Shown: piece by piece, positions 1 through 9,819 of the stretch
Layout: each line of letters begins with the position of its first letter
Numbering within the stretch: the first letter of the stretch is position 1
From: Flagellimonas lutimaris
GTDB taxonomy: Bacteria; Bacteroidota; Bacteroidia; Flavobacteriales; Flavobacteriaceae
Direction: 5' to 3'
DNA length: 64,000 nt
Assembly: GCF_003581615.1 (NCBI RefSeq)
Contig: NZ_QXFH01000064.1
Coordinates: 62,001 to 126,000, forward strand
The notes under the pieces: model-generated
What the model was told of the DNA's origin: nothing
The model's database searches: none
Seen by the model: the letters and a program-made list of their open reading frames with translations, nothing else
Made by a program: the position numbers and the translations under genes

Positions 1-646
1 AAATACTTTTTACAAGTTCGGACTTGTCAAACGGTTGCTCTCTGTAGTTGGCAATGGCTTCTTTGCTACTTTGCTTTTGGTTGAGATGTACAAAAAACAG
101 TGAGTTCTTAAAATTGGGAACAAAATTAATTTCCTCAACATTGGGCTCGCCGTCTTTGAGTTGATATGTTATGGGTGAGTTATGTTGTGCACAGGCAATA
201 TCGTAACCACTTCCGCCAAAAGCGTTCCATAAAAGTTGATAGGCATCTACTCGCGCCCACTGGGCCAAATTGTTAATAAGGGTTGATGATGTGCCCAACC
301 CCCAGACTTTTGGAAAAGTTAAATGTGTTTCTATCTGGAAGCCATCACTATCGGTCAATAATAATGGATTTTGGGTATTGGCCTCTAAAAGTAGTGTGAC
401 CAAGGTTTTGGCCACTGTTTCGTCAGTTGTCGAAACCACATTTAAGTTGGCCAGGTCAAATTTTGCGGAGAACCAAATATTTTTGTTTTCATCAAAACTG
501 GACCATTCCAAAAAACCAGATGAGGTCGGAGTTACATGGAGCGATTGCCCATAGCTAGTGGGAATGGCTAGTCCCAATGCTCCATCCAAAATAGCGTACT
601 CGCCTGAAAGTAATAACTTGCCATTGCTGTAAAACTCCTTTTCCAT
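1..646 (-). CDS. GYDIA-family GHMP kinase (partial, C-terminus off the left edge)
   Basis: Small-molecule kinase of the GHMP superfamily (galactokinase, homoserine, mevalonate and phosphomevalonate kinases). About 215 residues are visible and the reading frame stays open to base 1. The N-terminus (KLLLSGEYAILDG) is the usual GHMP start. A glycine-rich ATP loop (WGLGTSST) lies near residue 118, followed by GGSGYDIACA, the signature that names the flavobacterial GYDIA group. The ATG at 646 overlaps the TAA of the upstream HMG-CoA reductase gene by one base (TAATG), which suggests translational coupling. That pairing implies a role in mevalonate or isoprenoid phosphorylation, but the substrate is inferred from context only. 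Confidence 0.82.
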   Translation of the reverse strand, partial: MEKEFYSNGKLLLSGEYAILDGALGLAIPTSYGQSLHVTPTSSGFLEWSSFDENKNIWFSAKFDLANLNVVSTTDETVAKTLVTLLLEANTQNPLLLTDSDGFQIETHLTFPKVWGLGTSSTLINNLAQWARVDAYQLLWNAFGGSGYDIACAQHNSPITYQLKDGEPNVEEINFVPNFKNSLFFVHLNQKQSSKEAIANYREQPFDKSELVKSI

Positions 647-1962
647 TATTCTGATTTAATTTTTTCCAACGCTTCTTTTACCGAGGCATTGGTTACGGTT
701 TGGTCCTTAAAATAGGTAACTAGTTGCTGTTTTTCGGTTTCGGTGGCTCCCATTTGGTTGAGCATGTTCAACAAGTGCATCTTCATGTGGCCTTTTTGAA
801 TGCCCGTTGTAACAAGACTACGGACTGCTGCAAAATTCTGGGCCAATCCAGCTACTGCAACAATCTGCATCAATTCTTTTGCTGTTGGATTTTGAAGAAT
901 TTCCAAAGCAAGTTTCACTAAAGGATGCAAGGAAGTCAATCCTCCTACGGTGCCCAAGGCCAGAGGGACCTCAATCCAAAACTTGAAAATACCATCTTCG
1001 ATTTTGGCATGCGTCAAACTGGAATATTGCCCTTCTTTCGCCGCATATGCATGTACACCAGCCTCAACTGCCCTAAAATCATTCCCGGTGGCGAGGACCA
1101 CGGCATCAATGCCGTTCATAATGCCCTTGTTGTGGGTAACGGCTCGGTACGGTTCAACTTTGGCAATGTTTACGGCCTGTATAAACTTTTCTGCAAACTT
1201 TTCAGGGGGCATATCCGCATTGCCCAAGTCTGAAACAGAGCAACTAACTTCCGCTTTTACCAAACAATTGGGAACGTAGTTGGATAAAATGCTCATCACT
1301 ATCTCGATGTTTTTCTCCTCATCGGTAAAAGGATCAAAAGAAAGCGCTTGCTCTTTTAAAGTCTTGGCGAATTGCTCTAAACAGGAATTGACAAAATTGG
1401 CTCCCATGGCATCCAGTGTCTCAAAAGTGCAATGGAGCTGATGGTAACCTTCAATTTTACCGCTTAAATCCCTTAACTCGATATTATTGATGCCTCCCCC
1501 ACGTTTTTCCATGTTTTGGGTAATGGAAGCAACACTTTTAAGCAACTCAGGTTTTACAAAATTGAAGAAACCAGATAGTTTTTCTTTATCACCTTTATAA
1601 ATAAAGTGAACCTGCCCTACTTTTTCGGTACCAAGAATTTCTGTTTTAAAACCACCACGCTCCAACCAAAATTTGGCAGCTTTGCTAGCCGCAGCGACCA
1701 CCGAGCTTTCCTCTATGGCCATGGGAATGGCCAAATAGTCCCCATTGATCAAAAAATTGGGTGCAATGGCAAAGGGCAGATAGTAATTGGATATGGTGTT
1801 CTCTATAAACTCATCGTGCAATTTTTGCACTTTAGGGTTAGCATTCCAATACTGTTCCAATAACCTTTTGGTATTTTTTGGGTCCTTGGTGCAATTAGTG
1901 GCTATCCAATCTATTTTTTCAGTTTTGGAGAGTTTGGAAAATCCTTGAACGGGAGTCTTCAT
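646..1962 (-). CDS. mvaA: hydroxymethylglutaryl-CoA reductase, class II (degradative type)
   Basis: Interconverts HMG-CoA and mevalonate with NAD(P)H, the committing step of the mevalonate route that flavobacteria use for isoprenoids. The 438 residues have the class II length, with no membrane anchor. Expected catalytic residues are present by motif: Glu84/85 in PMAIEESS, Lys279 in HNKGIMNG, Asp295 in ATGNDFR and His392 in GIQKGHMKMH. The cofactor motif DAMGAN is at 184-189. The ATG at 1962 is the first good start. The gene is followed with a one-base overlap by the GHMP kinase, so the two form an operon. The family is certain; the in vivo direction (biosynthetic) is inferred from lineage. 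Confidence 0.93.
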   Translation of the reverse strand: MKTPVQGFSKLSKTEKIDWIATNCTKDPKNTKRLLEQYWNANPKVQKLHDEFIENTISNYYLPFAIAPNFLINGDYLAIPMAIEESSVVAAASKAAKFWLERGGFKTEILGTEKVGQVHFIYKGDKEKLSGFFNFVKPELLKSVASITQNMEKRGGGINNIELRDLSGKIEGYHQLHCTFETLDAMGANFVNSCLEQFAKTLKEQALSFDPFTDEEKNIEIVMSILSNYVPNCLVKAEVSCSVSDLGNADMPPEKFAEKFIQAVNIAKVEPYRAVTHNKGIMNGIDAVVLATGNDFRAVEAGVHAYAAKEGQYSSLTHAKIEDGIFKFWIEVPLALGTVGGLTSLHPLVKLALEILQNPTAKELMQIVAVAGLAQNFAAVRSLVTTGIQKGHMKMHLLNMLNQMGATETEKQQLVTYFKDQTVTNASVKEALEKIKSE

Positions 1963-2059
1963 AAAGCTGGGTTAAAGCTTTCAAATATACGGATATTGAC
2001 CATTTAGGCGAGAGGCACGGTTATTTTGAAAGATTAGCGGTTGCCCAAAGGTTAAAATT

Positions 2060-2075
2060 TGTTGCAAACGCAACA
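2060..2075. promoter_or_regulatory. 6-bp-arm palindrome in the mvaA/DPP IV divergent spacer
   Basis: The 176-base spacer between the two divergent genes carries TGTTGC-AAAC-GCAACA, a perfect inverted repeat with 6-base arms and a 4-base centre, about 65 bases before the DPP IV start. A weak TAnnTTTG-like box (TAAACTTG, near 2104) lies between it and the ATG. It could be an operator, but there is no second copy in the window to support this. Confidence 0.3.
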
Positions 2076-2138
2076 TCAAAATTTATTTTTCCGATAAATA
2101 TTAGTAAACTTGGGAGTTTTTAATCAATTTTTTACTAC

Positions 2139-4298
2139 ATGAACAAACAGTCTTTTCTATTCCTTTTCCTTTTGGGAGTTTTTACTTTTTCCACAGCACA
2201 AAAGAAAAAAATAACCCTTGAAGAAATTTGGGGAGGAGAATTCAGGACAGAATACATGGACGTTCTCCGGTCCATGAACAACGGTACACAATACACCATT
2301 TTAAATACAACACGTTCACCACGTTCCAGTAGTTTGGACAAGTACGATTATGAAACCTTGCAAAAAGTGGAAACCATTGTGGCTTCATCCGATGCCATTC
2401 CATATTTTTCTTCCTACACATTTAGTGAAGATGAATCTCAAGTGTTATTGGCAACAGAAGTAGAACCTATTTTTAGACGTTCCCGTCTGGGTATCTATTA
2501 TGTGTATGATATCGCCTCAAAAGAATTGGTAAAAATCGCCGAGACCAAAATTCAGGAGCCAACGCTTTCCCCTGATGGAAACAAAGTGGCCTATGTTTTG
2601 GAGAACAATCTGTATGTTTTAGACTTGGCGGACAGAACCACCAAACAAATCACTGCCGATGGGAACAAAGGCACCATCATTAATGGCGTAACCGATTGGG
2701 TGTATGAAGAAGAATTTGGCTTTGTACGTGCTTTTGAGTGGAACAGCGATGGAACAAAAATCGCATTTCTAAGGTTTGATGAGACCGAGGTCCCACATTT
2801 TTCCATGGATTTTTACGGAACTGGACTTTATCCATATCAATATGAGTTTAAATACCCAAAAGCAGGGGAGAAGAATTCCAAGGTAACATTGCATATGTTG
2901 GATGTGACTTCGGGAAGTATATCCGATGTGGATTTGAATGACCCATATTACATTCCACGGATTAAATGGATGCATAATCCCGATAATTTGAGCGTCCAAA
3001 CATTGAACCGACACCAGAACGATTTGAAGCTGCACGCGGTGAACGCAAAGGATAATTCGGTTTCTGTTTTATTGGAAGAAACCGACAAAGCCTATGTGGA
3101 TGTTGATGATGACCTTACCTTTTTGGATGATGATAGTTTTATCTGGACAAGCGAAGCAAACGGTTTTAACCACCTTTATCTATATGGGAGAGATGGGAAG
3201 CTTAAAAATCAAATAACCGAAGGTCCTTGGGAGGTGACCCGTTACTATGGTTATGATGAAAAACACGACCGTATTTTTTATCAGTCCGTAGAAAATGGTT
3301 CCATCAACAGGGGAGTTTACAGTATTTCTACCAAAGGAAAACGCAAGAAGGCGCTTTCTGCGGAAGAGGGAACAAATGCTGCTGCATTCAGTAGTGATTT
3401 TACCTACTATATCAACACATATTCAAGTGCGACTACTCCGTACAAATTTACCTTGCATAAAGCTTCCGATGGTAAATTGGTGAAGGAGATCAAGGATAAC
3501 TCAGCCTTGCTGAACAAATTGGATGGGTACGAGATTGCTCCCAAAGAGTTCTCGACGATCAATGTAAATGGGTATGATCTCAATATGTACATGATCAAAC
3601 CAGCCGATTTTGATCCCAACAAAAAATATCCATTGTTCATGTTCCAGTACAGCGGACCCGGCTCACAACAAGTGGCCAATAGATGGATGGGCAGCAACGA
3701 TTATTGGCACCAGCATTTGGCATCGCAGGGTTATATTGTTGCCTGTGTAGATGGTAGGGGAACCGGCTTAAAGGGGCGTGATTTTAAAAAAGTTACCCAA
3801 AAGGAATTGGGCAAATACGAGGTGGAAGACCAGATTGCGGCAGCCAAAAAATTGAGCGAGCGTTCTTATATTGATGAAAACCGAACTGGTATTTGGGGAT
3901 GGAGTTATGGTGGCTTTATGTCTACCAACTGCTTGTTGAAAGGCAATGATACTTTTGAAATGGCCATTGCGGTAGCTCCAGTGACCTCATGGCGTTTTTA
4001 CGACACTGTTTACACGGAGCGCTATATGCAGACCCCACAAGAGAACCCAACAGGGTATGATGATAACTCACCGTTCAACTACCCAGAATTGTTGAAAGGC
4101 AAATATTTGTTGGTGCACGGTTCGGGCGATGATAATGTGCATGTACAGAACACCATGCGAATGATCGAAGCGCTGGTACAGGCCAATAAACAATTCGATT
4201 GGGCAATTTATCCAGATAAAAACCATGGTATTTATGGTGGCAATACTCGATTGCATCTTTATACCAAAATGACCAATTTCGTTAAAGAAAATCTTTAG
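2139..4298 (+). CDS. dipeptidyl peptidase IV family serine peptidase (S9B)
   Basis: Exported exopeptidase that removes N-terminal dipeptides, usually Xaa-Pro, from oligopeptides. A Sec signal peptide covers about residues 1-20. The DPP IV beta-propeller fills roughly 90-450 and contains DWVYEEEF, whose Glu190/191 correspond to the pair that clamps the substrate N-terminus. The alpha/beta-hydrolase domain follows with the full triad: Ser589 in GWSYGG, Asp664 in GSGDDNV and His696 in DKNHG. The length of 719 residues is typical. A POT peptide transporter starts 24 bases downstream, so dipeptides released in the periplasm are probably taken up by its product. Confidence 0.95.
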   Translation: MNKQSFLFLFLLGVFTFSTAQKKKITLEEIWGGEFRTEYMDVLRSMNNGTQYTILNTTRSPRSSSLDKYDYETLQKVETIVASSDAIPYFSSYTFSEDESQVLLATEVEPIFRRSRLGIYYVYDIASKELVKIAETKIQEPTLSPDGNKVAYVLENNLYVLDLADRTTKQITADGNKGTIINGVTDWVYEEEFGFVRAFEWNSDGTKIAFLRFDETEVPHFSMDFYGTGLYPYQYEFKYPKAGEKNSKVTLHMLDVTSGSISDVDLNDPYYIPRIKWMHNPDNLSVQTLNRHQNDLKLHAVNAKDNSVSVLLEETDKAYVDVDDDLTFLDDDSFIWTSEANGFNHLYLYGRDGKLKNQITEGPWEVTRYYGYDEKHDRIFYQSVENGSINRGVYSISTKGKRKKALSAEEGTNAAAFSSDFTYYINTYSSATTPYKFTLHKASDGKLVKEIKDNSALLNKLDGYEIAPKEFSTINVNGYDLNMYMIKPADFDPNKKYPLFMFQYSGPGSQQVANRWMGSNDYWHQHLASQGYIVACVDGRGTGLKGRDFKKVTQKELGKYEVEDQIAAAKKLSERSYIDENRTGIWGWSYGGFMSTNCLLKGNDTFEMAIAVAPVTSWRFYDTVYTERYMQTPQENPTGYDDNSPFNYPELLKGKYLLVHGSGDDNVHVQNTMRMIEALVQANKQFDWAIYPDKNHGIYGGNTRLHLYTKMTNFVKENL

Positions 4299-4322
4299 AA
4301 TTTAAACCAATACAGATCCGTT

Positions 4323-5858
4323 ATGTCAGAAGTATCCAAACCAGAAAGTGAAAAGCAGTTATTTGGACATCCGAGAGGATTGTTTTACCTCTTTTTTGCA
4401 GAGTTATGGGAGCGTTTCAGTTTTTATGGAATGCGGGCCCTACTTACGCTCTACATGGTGGAAGTTATTTTCGAGGCCTTAATGGAACGGGATTATGCCA
4501 CTGCGGCGGTATATTCTTCTTATGGTTCTTTGGTTTACGCCTCAACCGTAATAGGTGGACGTATTTCGGATAGTATTTTAGGAATGCGAAAATCCATTTT
4601 TTTGGGAGGAATCTTGATGTCGTTAGGACATTTTGTGTTGGCCATAGAGAATCACATTACTTTTTTTATAGCCCTTTCACTGATTATAGCTGGTAACGGT
4701 TTCTTCAAGCCAAACATATCAACATTTGTTGGTTCACTTTATAAGGATGGAGACCCCAGAAAAGATTCTGGATTCACCATTTTTTATATGGGAATAAACA
4801 TAGGCGGTTGGGTAGCTCCATTGTTGTGCGGTTTCTTGGCAGCCAAATATGGTTGGCACTACGGATTTGGACTAGCGGGAATAGGTATGCTTACAGGGTT
4901 GCTTGTTTTTTGGAGCGGTATTAAAAAAGGAGTTTTTGGAGATAAGGGACTACCGCCGGAAAATGGAAACATTGATAAAAAGGTATTCGGCCTAAAACAA
5001 GGAACCTTGGTTCCAGTTTTGGCATTCGCTTCGGTTCCGGTGATAGCCTATTTATTGTCTGCATATAAAGCATTGGGAGCGGAAGGAACTTTCTTTGACG
5101 ACCAGAATATCGTTAACGTAATTTTTAAATTGATAGGATTGTCCATATTGGTTTATTTGGGTTACATCATGTATAAAGCTACTGTCGATGAACGTAAAAA
5201 ATTGTTTGTAGCTGTACTGATTACCTTTTTTATGACCATTTTTTGGGGCTTTCATGAACTTTCAGGTAGTGTCATCACATTATTTGCTGCTCGAAATGTA
5301 GATTTGGAGGGCATCATGTCCGCTTCCCAGACCAATTCATTGAACTCCATGTGGATTATTATTTTGGCCATTCCTATTTCTTTAATGTGGCAATGGCTGT
5401 CCAAAAAGAAACTCAACCCAAGAACCCCTTACAAGTTTGGAATGGGACTTTTGTTTGCGGGAATCAGCTTTTATGCCTTGGCCGTAAGTGGAGCAAGCGC
5501 CAATGAAAACGGTTTTGTTCCCTTCACCTATCTATTGTTGATGTATTTCTTGTTGTCGGTAGGGGAATTGTTCATGTCTCCCGTAGGATTGTCAAAAATT
5601 ACAGACCTATCACCAAAGCGCATTGTTGCCTTTATGATGGGGGTATGGTTCCTTTCGTCCGCATTTGCATTTCAGGTCGTTGGATTTATCGGTAAACAAT
5701 TGGCTATAGAAAGTACAGATGCTGATATAAGTGGATTTAGCACACTTACCATTTATACGGATGGTTTCATGCTTATCGCCAAATATGCTTTGGGAGCTGG
5801 TGTTTTGGTGATTTTAGCTTCGCCATTGATTAAGAGATTGATGGGTAAGGTCCACTAG
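4323..5858 (+). CDS. proton-dependent oligopeptide transporter (POT/PTR2 family)
   Basis: Inner-membrane proton symporter for di- and tripeptides. The protein has 511 residues with about 12-14 hydrophobic segments. The family signature ExxERFxxYG appears near residue 27 as ELWERFSFYG. A second PTR2 hallmark, around residues 130-165 (GNGFFKPNISTFVGSLY, then a GINIGG run), is also clear. It lies 24 bases after the DPP IV gene and probably shares its transcript. The gene ends only 8 bases before the degraded comEC that converges on it. Confidence 0.93.
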   Translation: MSEVSKPESEKQLFGHPRGLFYLFFAELWERFSFYGMRALLTLYMVEVIFEALMERDYATAAVYSSYGSLVYASTVIGGRISDSILGMRKSIFLGGILMSLGHFVLAIENHITFFIALSLIIAGNGFFKPNISTFVGSLYKDGDPRKDSGFTIFYMGINIGGWVAPLLCGFLAAKYGWHYGFGLAGIGMLTGLLVFWSGIKKGVFGDKGLPPENGNIDKKVFGLKQGTLVPVLAFASVPVIAYLLSAYKALGAEGTFFDDQNIVNVIFKLIGLSILVYLGYIMYKATVDERKKLFVAVLITFFMTIFWGFHELSGSVITLFAARNVDLEGIMSASQTNSLNSMWIIILAIPISLMWQWLSKKKLNPRTPYKFGMGLLFAGISFYALAVSGASANENGFVPFTYLLLMYFLLSVGELFMSPVGLSKITDLSPKRIVAFMMGVWFLSSAFAFQVVGFIGKQLAIESTDADISGFSTLTIYTDGFMLIAKYALGAGVLVILASPLIKRLMGKVH

Positions 5859-5865
5859 GGATTTT

Positions 5866-7826
5866 TTAAAAATCAAAAACATAAAATCCCTTTTCACCGG
5901 TGTAGTGGAAGTGGATTTCTTTTTAAACTAGGATAATTACTTCCGTCAGCAAATATCTTTATGGGTTTAATGGAATCCAACAACTGTTCTAGATTGAGTT
6001 TTGGAGATTGGGTGAGCAATAAATAATCTGGATGCTCTTCCAAAGGAAGAATGGCCAAGCTGTCCACAATAAATAATTTCTTATCCCCAATGAGGTAACT
6101 ATTCTTCAATATTGATGTGTCCATCTTTTGAACCCTTTCGGCCACAGCATAATTAGAAGAAATGTTTCCAATATTAGTGCTATCCAAAGTGATTATGGAA
6201 AGTGAATCCCCCAATTGATGCAACAAAATTGTATTGCTGGAACGGTGTGCAAGTATAATGGTTTCGTTTTGACGCACTTGAAACTGGTTCCAGATAATCC
6301 AGCTTTGAAAGGCGATGATTCTGCCAAACAGCACTAGAGCTACTTTCCATTTGGGTTTGGATAGGAAAACCACCGATGCAATAATAATGAGATATCCCAA
6401 TAGCAGCTGAACCGAATCAAAAGGAATATTTTTAATAATGAAGCCTTCTTGCTGCGCGACCCAACTCACTATGGAATTCATCATTTTAATGACCCAATTA
6501 AAACTGTCGACCATAAATTTTGGCAAGAAATCGACCAAAGCCAAAATGATGACCAAGATTCCGAAGCCCAATATCAACCCTAAAAAGGGAATTACAAGTA
6601 GGTTAGAAATGAAAAGCAGGGCTGGAAACTGATGAAAATAAAACAAACTTATAGGTAGCACACCCAATTGTGCCGCAACACTCATCGACAACAATTGCCA
6701 AGTTTTACGAATGATGAAATTATCCGGGAACCAAAGTTTTTGCAGCTTGGGATAGACCCAGACAATGACAAATAACGCAGCATAACTCATCTGGAACCCC
6801 ATCTGAAACAAAAACAAAGGCTTCACCAGCAAAATGAACAACATGGATAGCGCAATAATGTTGAAGGAACTGGTTGGGCGGTTAAGAGATATAGGGCGTT
6901 GGCCACAAAAGAAAACATGGTAACCGCACGGACGATGGAAGGGGAGAGCTCCGCGATAAAAGCATAACTCCAAAGCAGTAGCACAACTATTATCAACTTT
7001 AGGTTTTTACCTTTAGGTAAAAGCTTTACTGGAGATAACATAAATTCTAGAATAAAGAGGATAATGCCCGCATGAAGCCCAGAAACAGCTAGAATATGGA
7101 CGGCGCCTGCATTTTTGTAGTTGTTATAGGTGTTCTCGGAAATGTCGTCGCGTTTTCCAAAAGCAACGCTTGGATAACGCCCGTTTCTTCCGTTCCGAAG
7201 TCCTTCTGTTCTAATTTGGAAATGATATGCTCCCTAAAATTTGAAGCAATACCGAATAAGGTTTTTGATGTACTATCCTTTTTTACAATGGAAGTGTAAT
7301 TGGTTTTGATTTGATGTTGAATTCCCTGCTTTTCAAGATAACTTCGGTAATCAAATTGGTATAGATTTAATGGAGGCCGAATACCATCAGGTTTCGCATA
7401 GATCAAGAACTCATCATCAACTTGTAATTCTTTCAAAGTGGAATCCACCGAAAGACTGAAAAGCAATTTTCCAGATGCCATCTCATTGTCCCCGGCAATA
7501 ATTTGGGTAATATATCGGTGGGAGTAGGTGTTTGGTTTAAGGACTTCGTTTACTTTTAACTGCCACACCTTTTCTTGGTTGAGGTCTTGTTTGGTGTGGT
7601 GGTTTGGCATGCTTATGTTCAAGCAAATGGTGATGAACGAAGTAAGCACCTCAAAATACGGGAACCCTTTTCGTTGTTGCTTTTTGCTGACCAAATAAAC
7701 TACAGGTAGCAATACGAGCATGGTAATTAAGGGCAAAAATGGAGCTACTTCAAAATAAAAGCCGATGACAATGCCCAAAATAACACACAGTGTGAGTTTT
7801 ACGGACACAAAATTAAGTTGGCGCAC
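5866..7826 (-). pseudogene. comEC: comEC/rec2 DNA-uptake channel, broken by three lesions
   Basis: ComEC is the inner-membrane channel for single-stranded DNA in natural transformation. Homology is spread over three reading frames. Frame A starts at GTG 7826 and gives about 222 ComEC-like residues (OB-like domain). A lost G near 7157 then shifts the frame; the next frame continues with GKRDDISENTYNNYKNAGA and the hallmark HILAVSGLHAG. A second shift near 6885-6888 looks like a duplicated CT: removing it restores YLNRPTSS. The third frame runs to ADGSNY near 5932, where a short deletion shifts the frame again. The expected ending (HFHYTGEKGFYVFDF, stop at 5866) is left out of frame. The gene begins one base after the NlpC/P60 stop. 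No other gene in the window is broken, which argues against poor sequence quality. Confidence 0.85.
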
Positions 7827-7827
7827 T

Positions 7828-8373
7828 TTACAGGATGCGCATGGCCTTTACAAAAGCGCTGTTCCAGTATCCTTCCCGTAACGAGGATACCAGCACGCCG
7901 CGTGAGGTTGTGGCGTGAATAAATTTGATGTCATCTCCATTTACGTCGACCACCAATCCTACGTGGTTGATGCGTCTGCCCGTTTTACTGGTCTTAAAAA
8001 AAAGAAGATCTCCTTTTTCTACATGGTTTACCCTAATTTTTTCACCTTCCAAGGCCATTTGGTAGGAAGTCCGTGGGAACATAATGTCATTTTCCTTTAA
8101 GGAAACATAGACCAATCCGGAGCAGTCCATGCCCTTTTTAGTGGTTCCCCCGTATTTATAACGGGTTCCTGAAAAAGTTAATGCAGTAGAAATTATTTCG
8201 CTTGCTTTAGCATTTTTACGCCCCTCTTTTTTGGGTTTTCGTTTAGGGGAGGTGTCGGTGGTGGACCCCTCTACCGTAATGGTTCGGGTCTTGCTGTAGG
8301 TGCGTCGTTTTTTACCTGGGCCACAAGCGGCGATGGTAAAAAGCAACAGTAAGATTATGGTTTTTCGTAACAT
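7828..8373 (-). CDS. NlpC/P60-family cell-wall endopeptidase, lipoprotein
   Basis: Probable peptidoglycan D,L-endopeptidase (clan CA, C40) anchored to a membrane by lipid. The N-terminus is a lipoprotein signal with lipobox TIAAC (Cys17), followed by a basic Lys/Arg-rich linker to about residue 55. The NlpC/P60 domain carries the catalytic set: Cys84 in GMDCSGLV, His137 in NHVGLVVD and His153 in FIHAT. The 181 residues match the small single-domain members of the family. It sits between lpxB and comEC in a leftward envelope operon; the comEC GTG follows its stop by one base. Confidence 0.92.
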   Translation of the reverse strand: MLRKTIILLLLFTIAACGPGKKRRTYSKTRTITVEGSTTDTSPKRKPKKEGRKNAKASEIISTALTFSGTRYKYGGTTKKGMDCSGLVYVSLKENDIMFPRTSYQMALEGEKIRVNHVEKGDLLFFKTSKTGRRINHVGLVVDVNGDDIKFIHATTSRGVLVSSLREGYWNSAFVKAMRIL

Positions 8374-8406
8374 CCAAGAATAGATTTACATTCTTGGAAG
8401 ATAAAA

Positions 8407-9519
8407 CTACGCATTTTTCACAATTAATTTTGCCGCCAATTGACTGGCGCCTTTTCCTCCCAGTTTTTCTTTCAACAATTTGTAGTCGGACAATATACGC
8501 TCCCGCTCGGCTCCATCTACGATTTTGGAAAGTTCTTTCTTAAGATTTTTTGTTGATAAATCATTTTGAATCAATTCTTTAACAACTTCTCTTTTCATAA
8601 TTAAGTTGACTAGTGAAATGTAATCCAAAGTGATGATGCGCTTCGCGATCTGATAGGAAATCCAATTTCCTTTGTAGCACACCACTTGAGGAATGCCAAA
8701 AAGGGCAGTTTCCAAAGTGGCCGTTCCGCTGGTGACCAAGGCAGCATGGGAATGCTTTAAAAGTGTATAGGTTTTGTTGGAAACATACTCCACCTTGTCG
8801 CCTTTAAGAAACGGGATGTAAAACTCATCGGGAAGACTCGGGGCTCCCGCAATCACGAATTGGTAATCGGGAAAATCTTTTTTTACCGAAAGCATCACCT
8901 CCAACATTTTTTGCACTTCTTGTTTCCTGCTCCCGGGCAGCAAGGCAATAATAGGTTTGGCAGGATCCAGTCCGTTTTCTTTTCTAAAGGTTTCATTATC
9001 CTGAAGTGGGGTGTTTTCTATGGCATCGATTAAAGGATGGCCAACAAACTGAACGGGATAATCATGTTTTTTCTCGTAAAACTCCTTTTCAAAAGGAAGG
9101 ATTACATACATGTTGTCAATATCCCGTTTTATTTTTTTGATTCGACCTTCCCTAGAAGCCCAAATTTGGGGCGAAATGTAGTAATTGGTCTTAAAACCGT
9201 TTTCTTTGGCCCATTTGGCAATCCTAAGATTGAAACCCGAAAAATCAATAAAAATAATTACATCTGGATTGAAGTTTTGGATATCTTCTTTGCAATACGA
9301 AATGTTTTTGAAGATGGTTGGAATGTTCATAAGTACTTCCAAAAAACCCATAAAGGCCATGTCCTTATAATGCTTGGCCAAATCCCCACCGGCTTGTTGC
9401 ATCAAATCTCCGCCCCAACAACGAATCTCCGCTGAGGTATCCTCTTTTTTGAGGGCTTTTATCAAGTTGGAACCATGTAGGTCCCCCGATGCTTCACCTG
9501 CTATGATATAATATTTCAT
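8407..9519 (-). CDS. lpxB: lipid-A-disaccharide synthase
   Basis: Glycosyltransferase (GT19) that joins UDP-2,3-diacylglucosamine and lipid X to make the lipid A disaccharide at the inner face of the inner membrane. The start carries the family signature GEASGDLHGSNL. The nucleotide-sugar part includes LLPGSRKQEV near residue 195 and TSGTATLETALFGIPQV near 263-279, both LpxB hallmarks. The length of 370 residues is normal. It lies downstream of surE and a small membrane gene, all leftward, with 33 bases between it and the NlpC/P60 gene. The identification is secure. Confidence 0.96.
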   Translation of the reverse strand: MKYYIIAGEASGDLHGSNLIKALKKEDTSAEIRCWGGDLMQQAGGDLAKHYKDMAFMGFLEVLMNIPTIFKNISYCKEDIQNFNPDVIIFIDFSGFNLRIAKWAKENGFKTNYYISPQIWASREGRIKKIKRDIDNMYVILPFEKEFYEKKHDYPVQFVGHPLIDAIENTPLQDNETFRKENGLDPAKPIIALLPGSRKQEVQKMLEVMLSVKKDFPDYQFVIAGAPSLPDEFYIPFLKGDKVEYVSNKTYTLLKHSHAALVTSGTATLETALFGIPQVVCYKGNWISYQIAKRIITLDYISLVNLIMKREVVKELIQNDLSTKNLKKELSKIVDGAERERILSDYKLLKEKLGGKGASQLAAKLIVKNA

Positions 9520-9531
9520 TGAAGTCTAAAA

Positions 9532-9819
9532 CTAAGCCATCACTTTATATAATAATATGACCAAAGCGGTAACCAAAGTCGCTAACATAACGCCCTTGGC
9601 GCGTTGGTCTCTCTTTATCCGTAAAAACCCGAAAAACGCTACCAAATTTAAAATAGCACCCAGTGCCAATAGGCTGCCAATATGCCCTTGATCAATGGCT
9701 GCGTTAAAAGTGTCCACGATACCTAAATCAGAAAATAGCAGAATGTAAAGCAAGGTGCCAAAGGTATTTGCAATGAGTCCTACGATAAATCCTATAATGA
9801 TTTCTTTCTTATTGTTCAT
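9532..9819 (-). CDS. small three-helix membrane protein, function unknown
   Basis: A 95-residue protein that I cannot assign to a named family. Three hydrophobic stretches are visible at about residues 7-29, 48-66 and 76-93, joined by short polar loops; a basic loop (RIKRDQRAK) lies between the second and third. The ATG at 9819 lies inside the end of surE (11-base overlap), and lpxB follows 12 bases after its stop. It is therefore made from the surE-lpxB transcript and is likely an inner-membrane protein linked to the envelope. No catalytic motif is visible. Confidence 0.75.
   Translation of the reverse strand: MNNKKEIIIGFIVGLIANTFGTLLYILLFSDLGIVDTFNAAIDQGHIGSLLALGAILNLVAFFGFLRIKRDQRAKGVMLATLVTALVILLYKVMA

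Noticed and set aside
3704-3722. TTGGCACC-like sigma-54 motif inside the DPP IV gene
   Set aside because: It falls in a coding region within a single continuous gene and its -12 part does not match.
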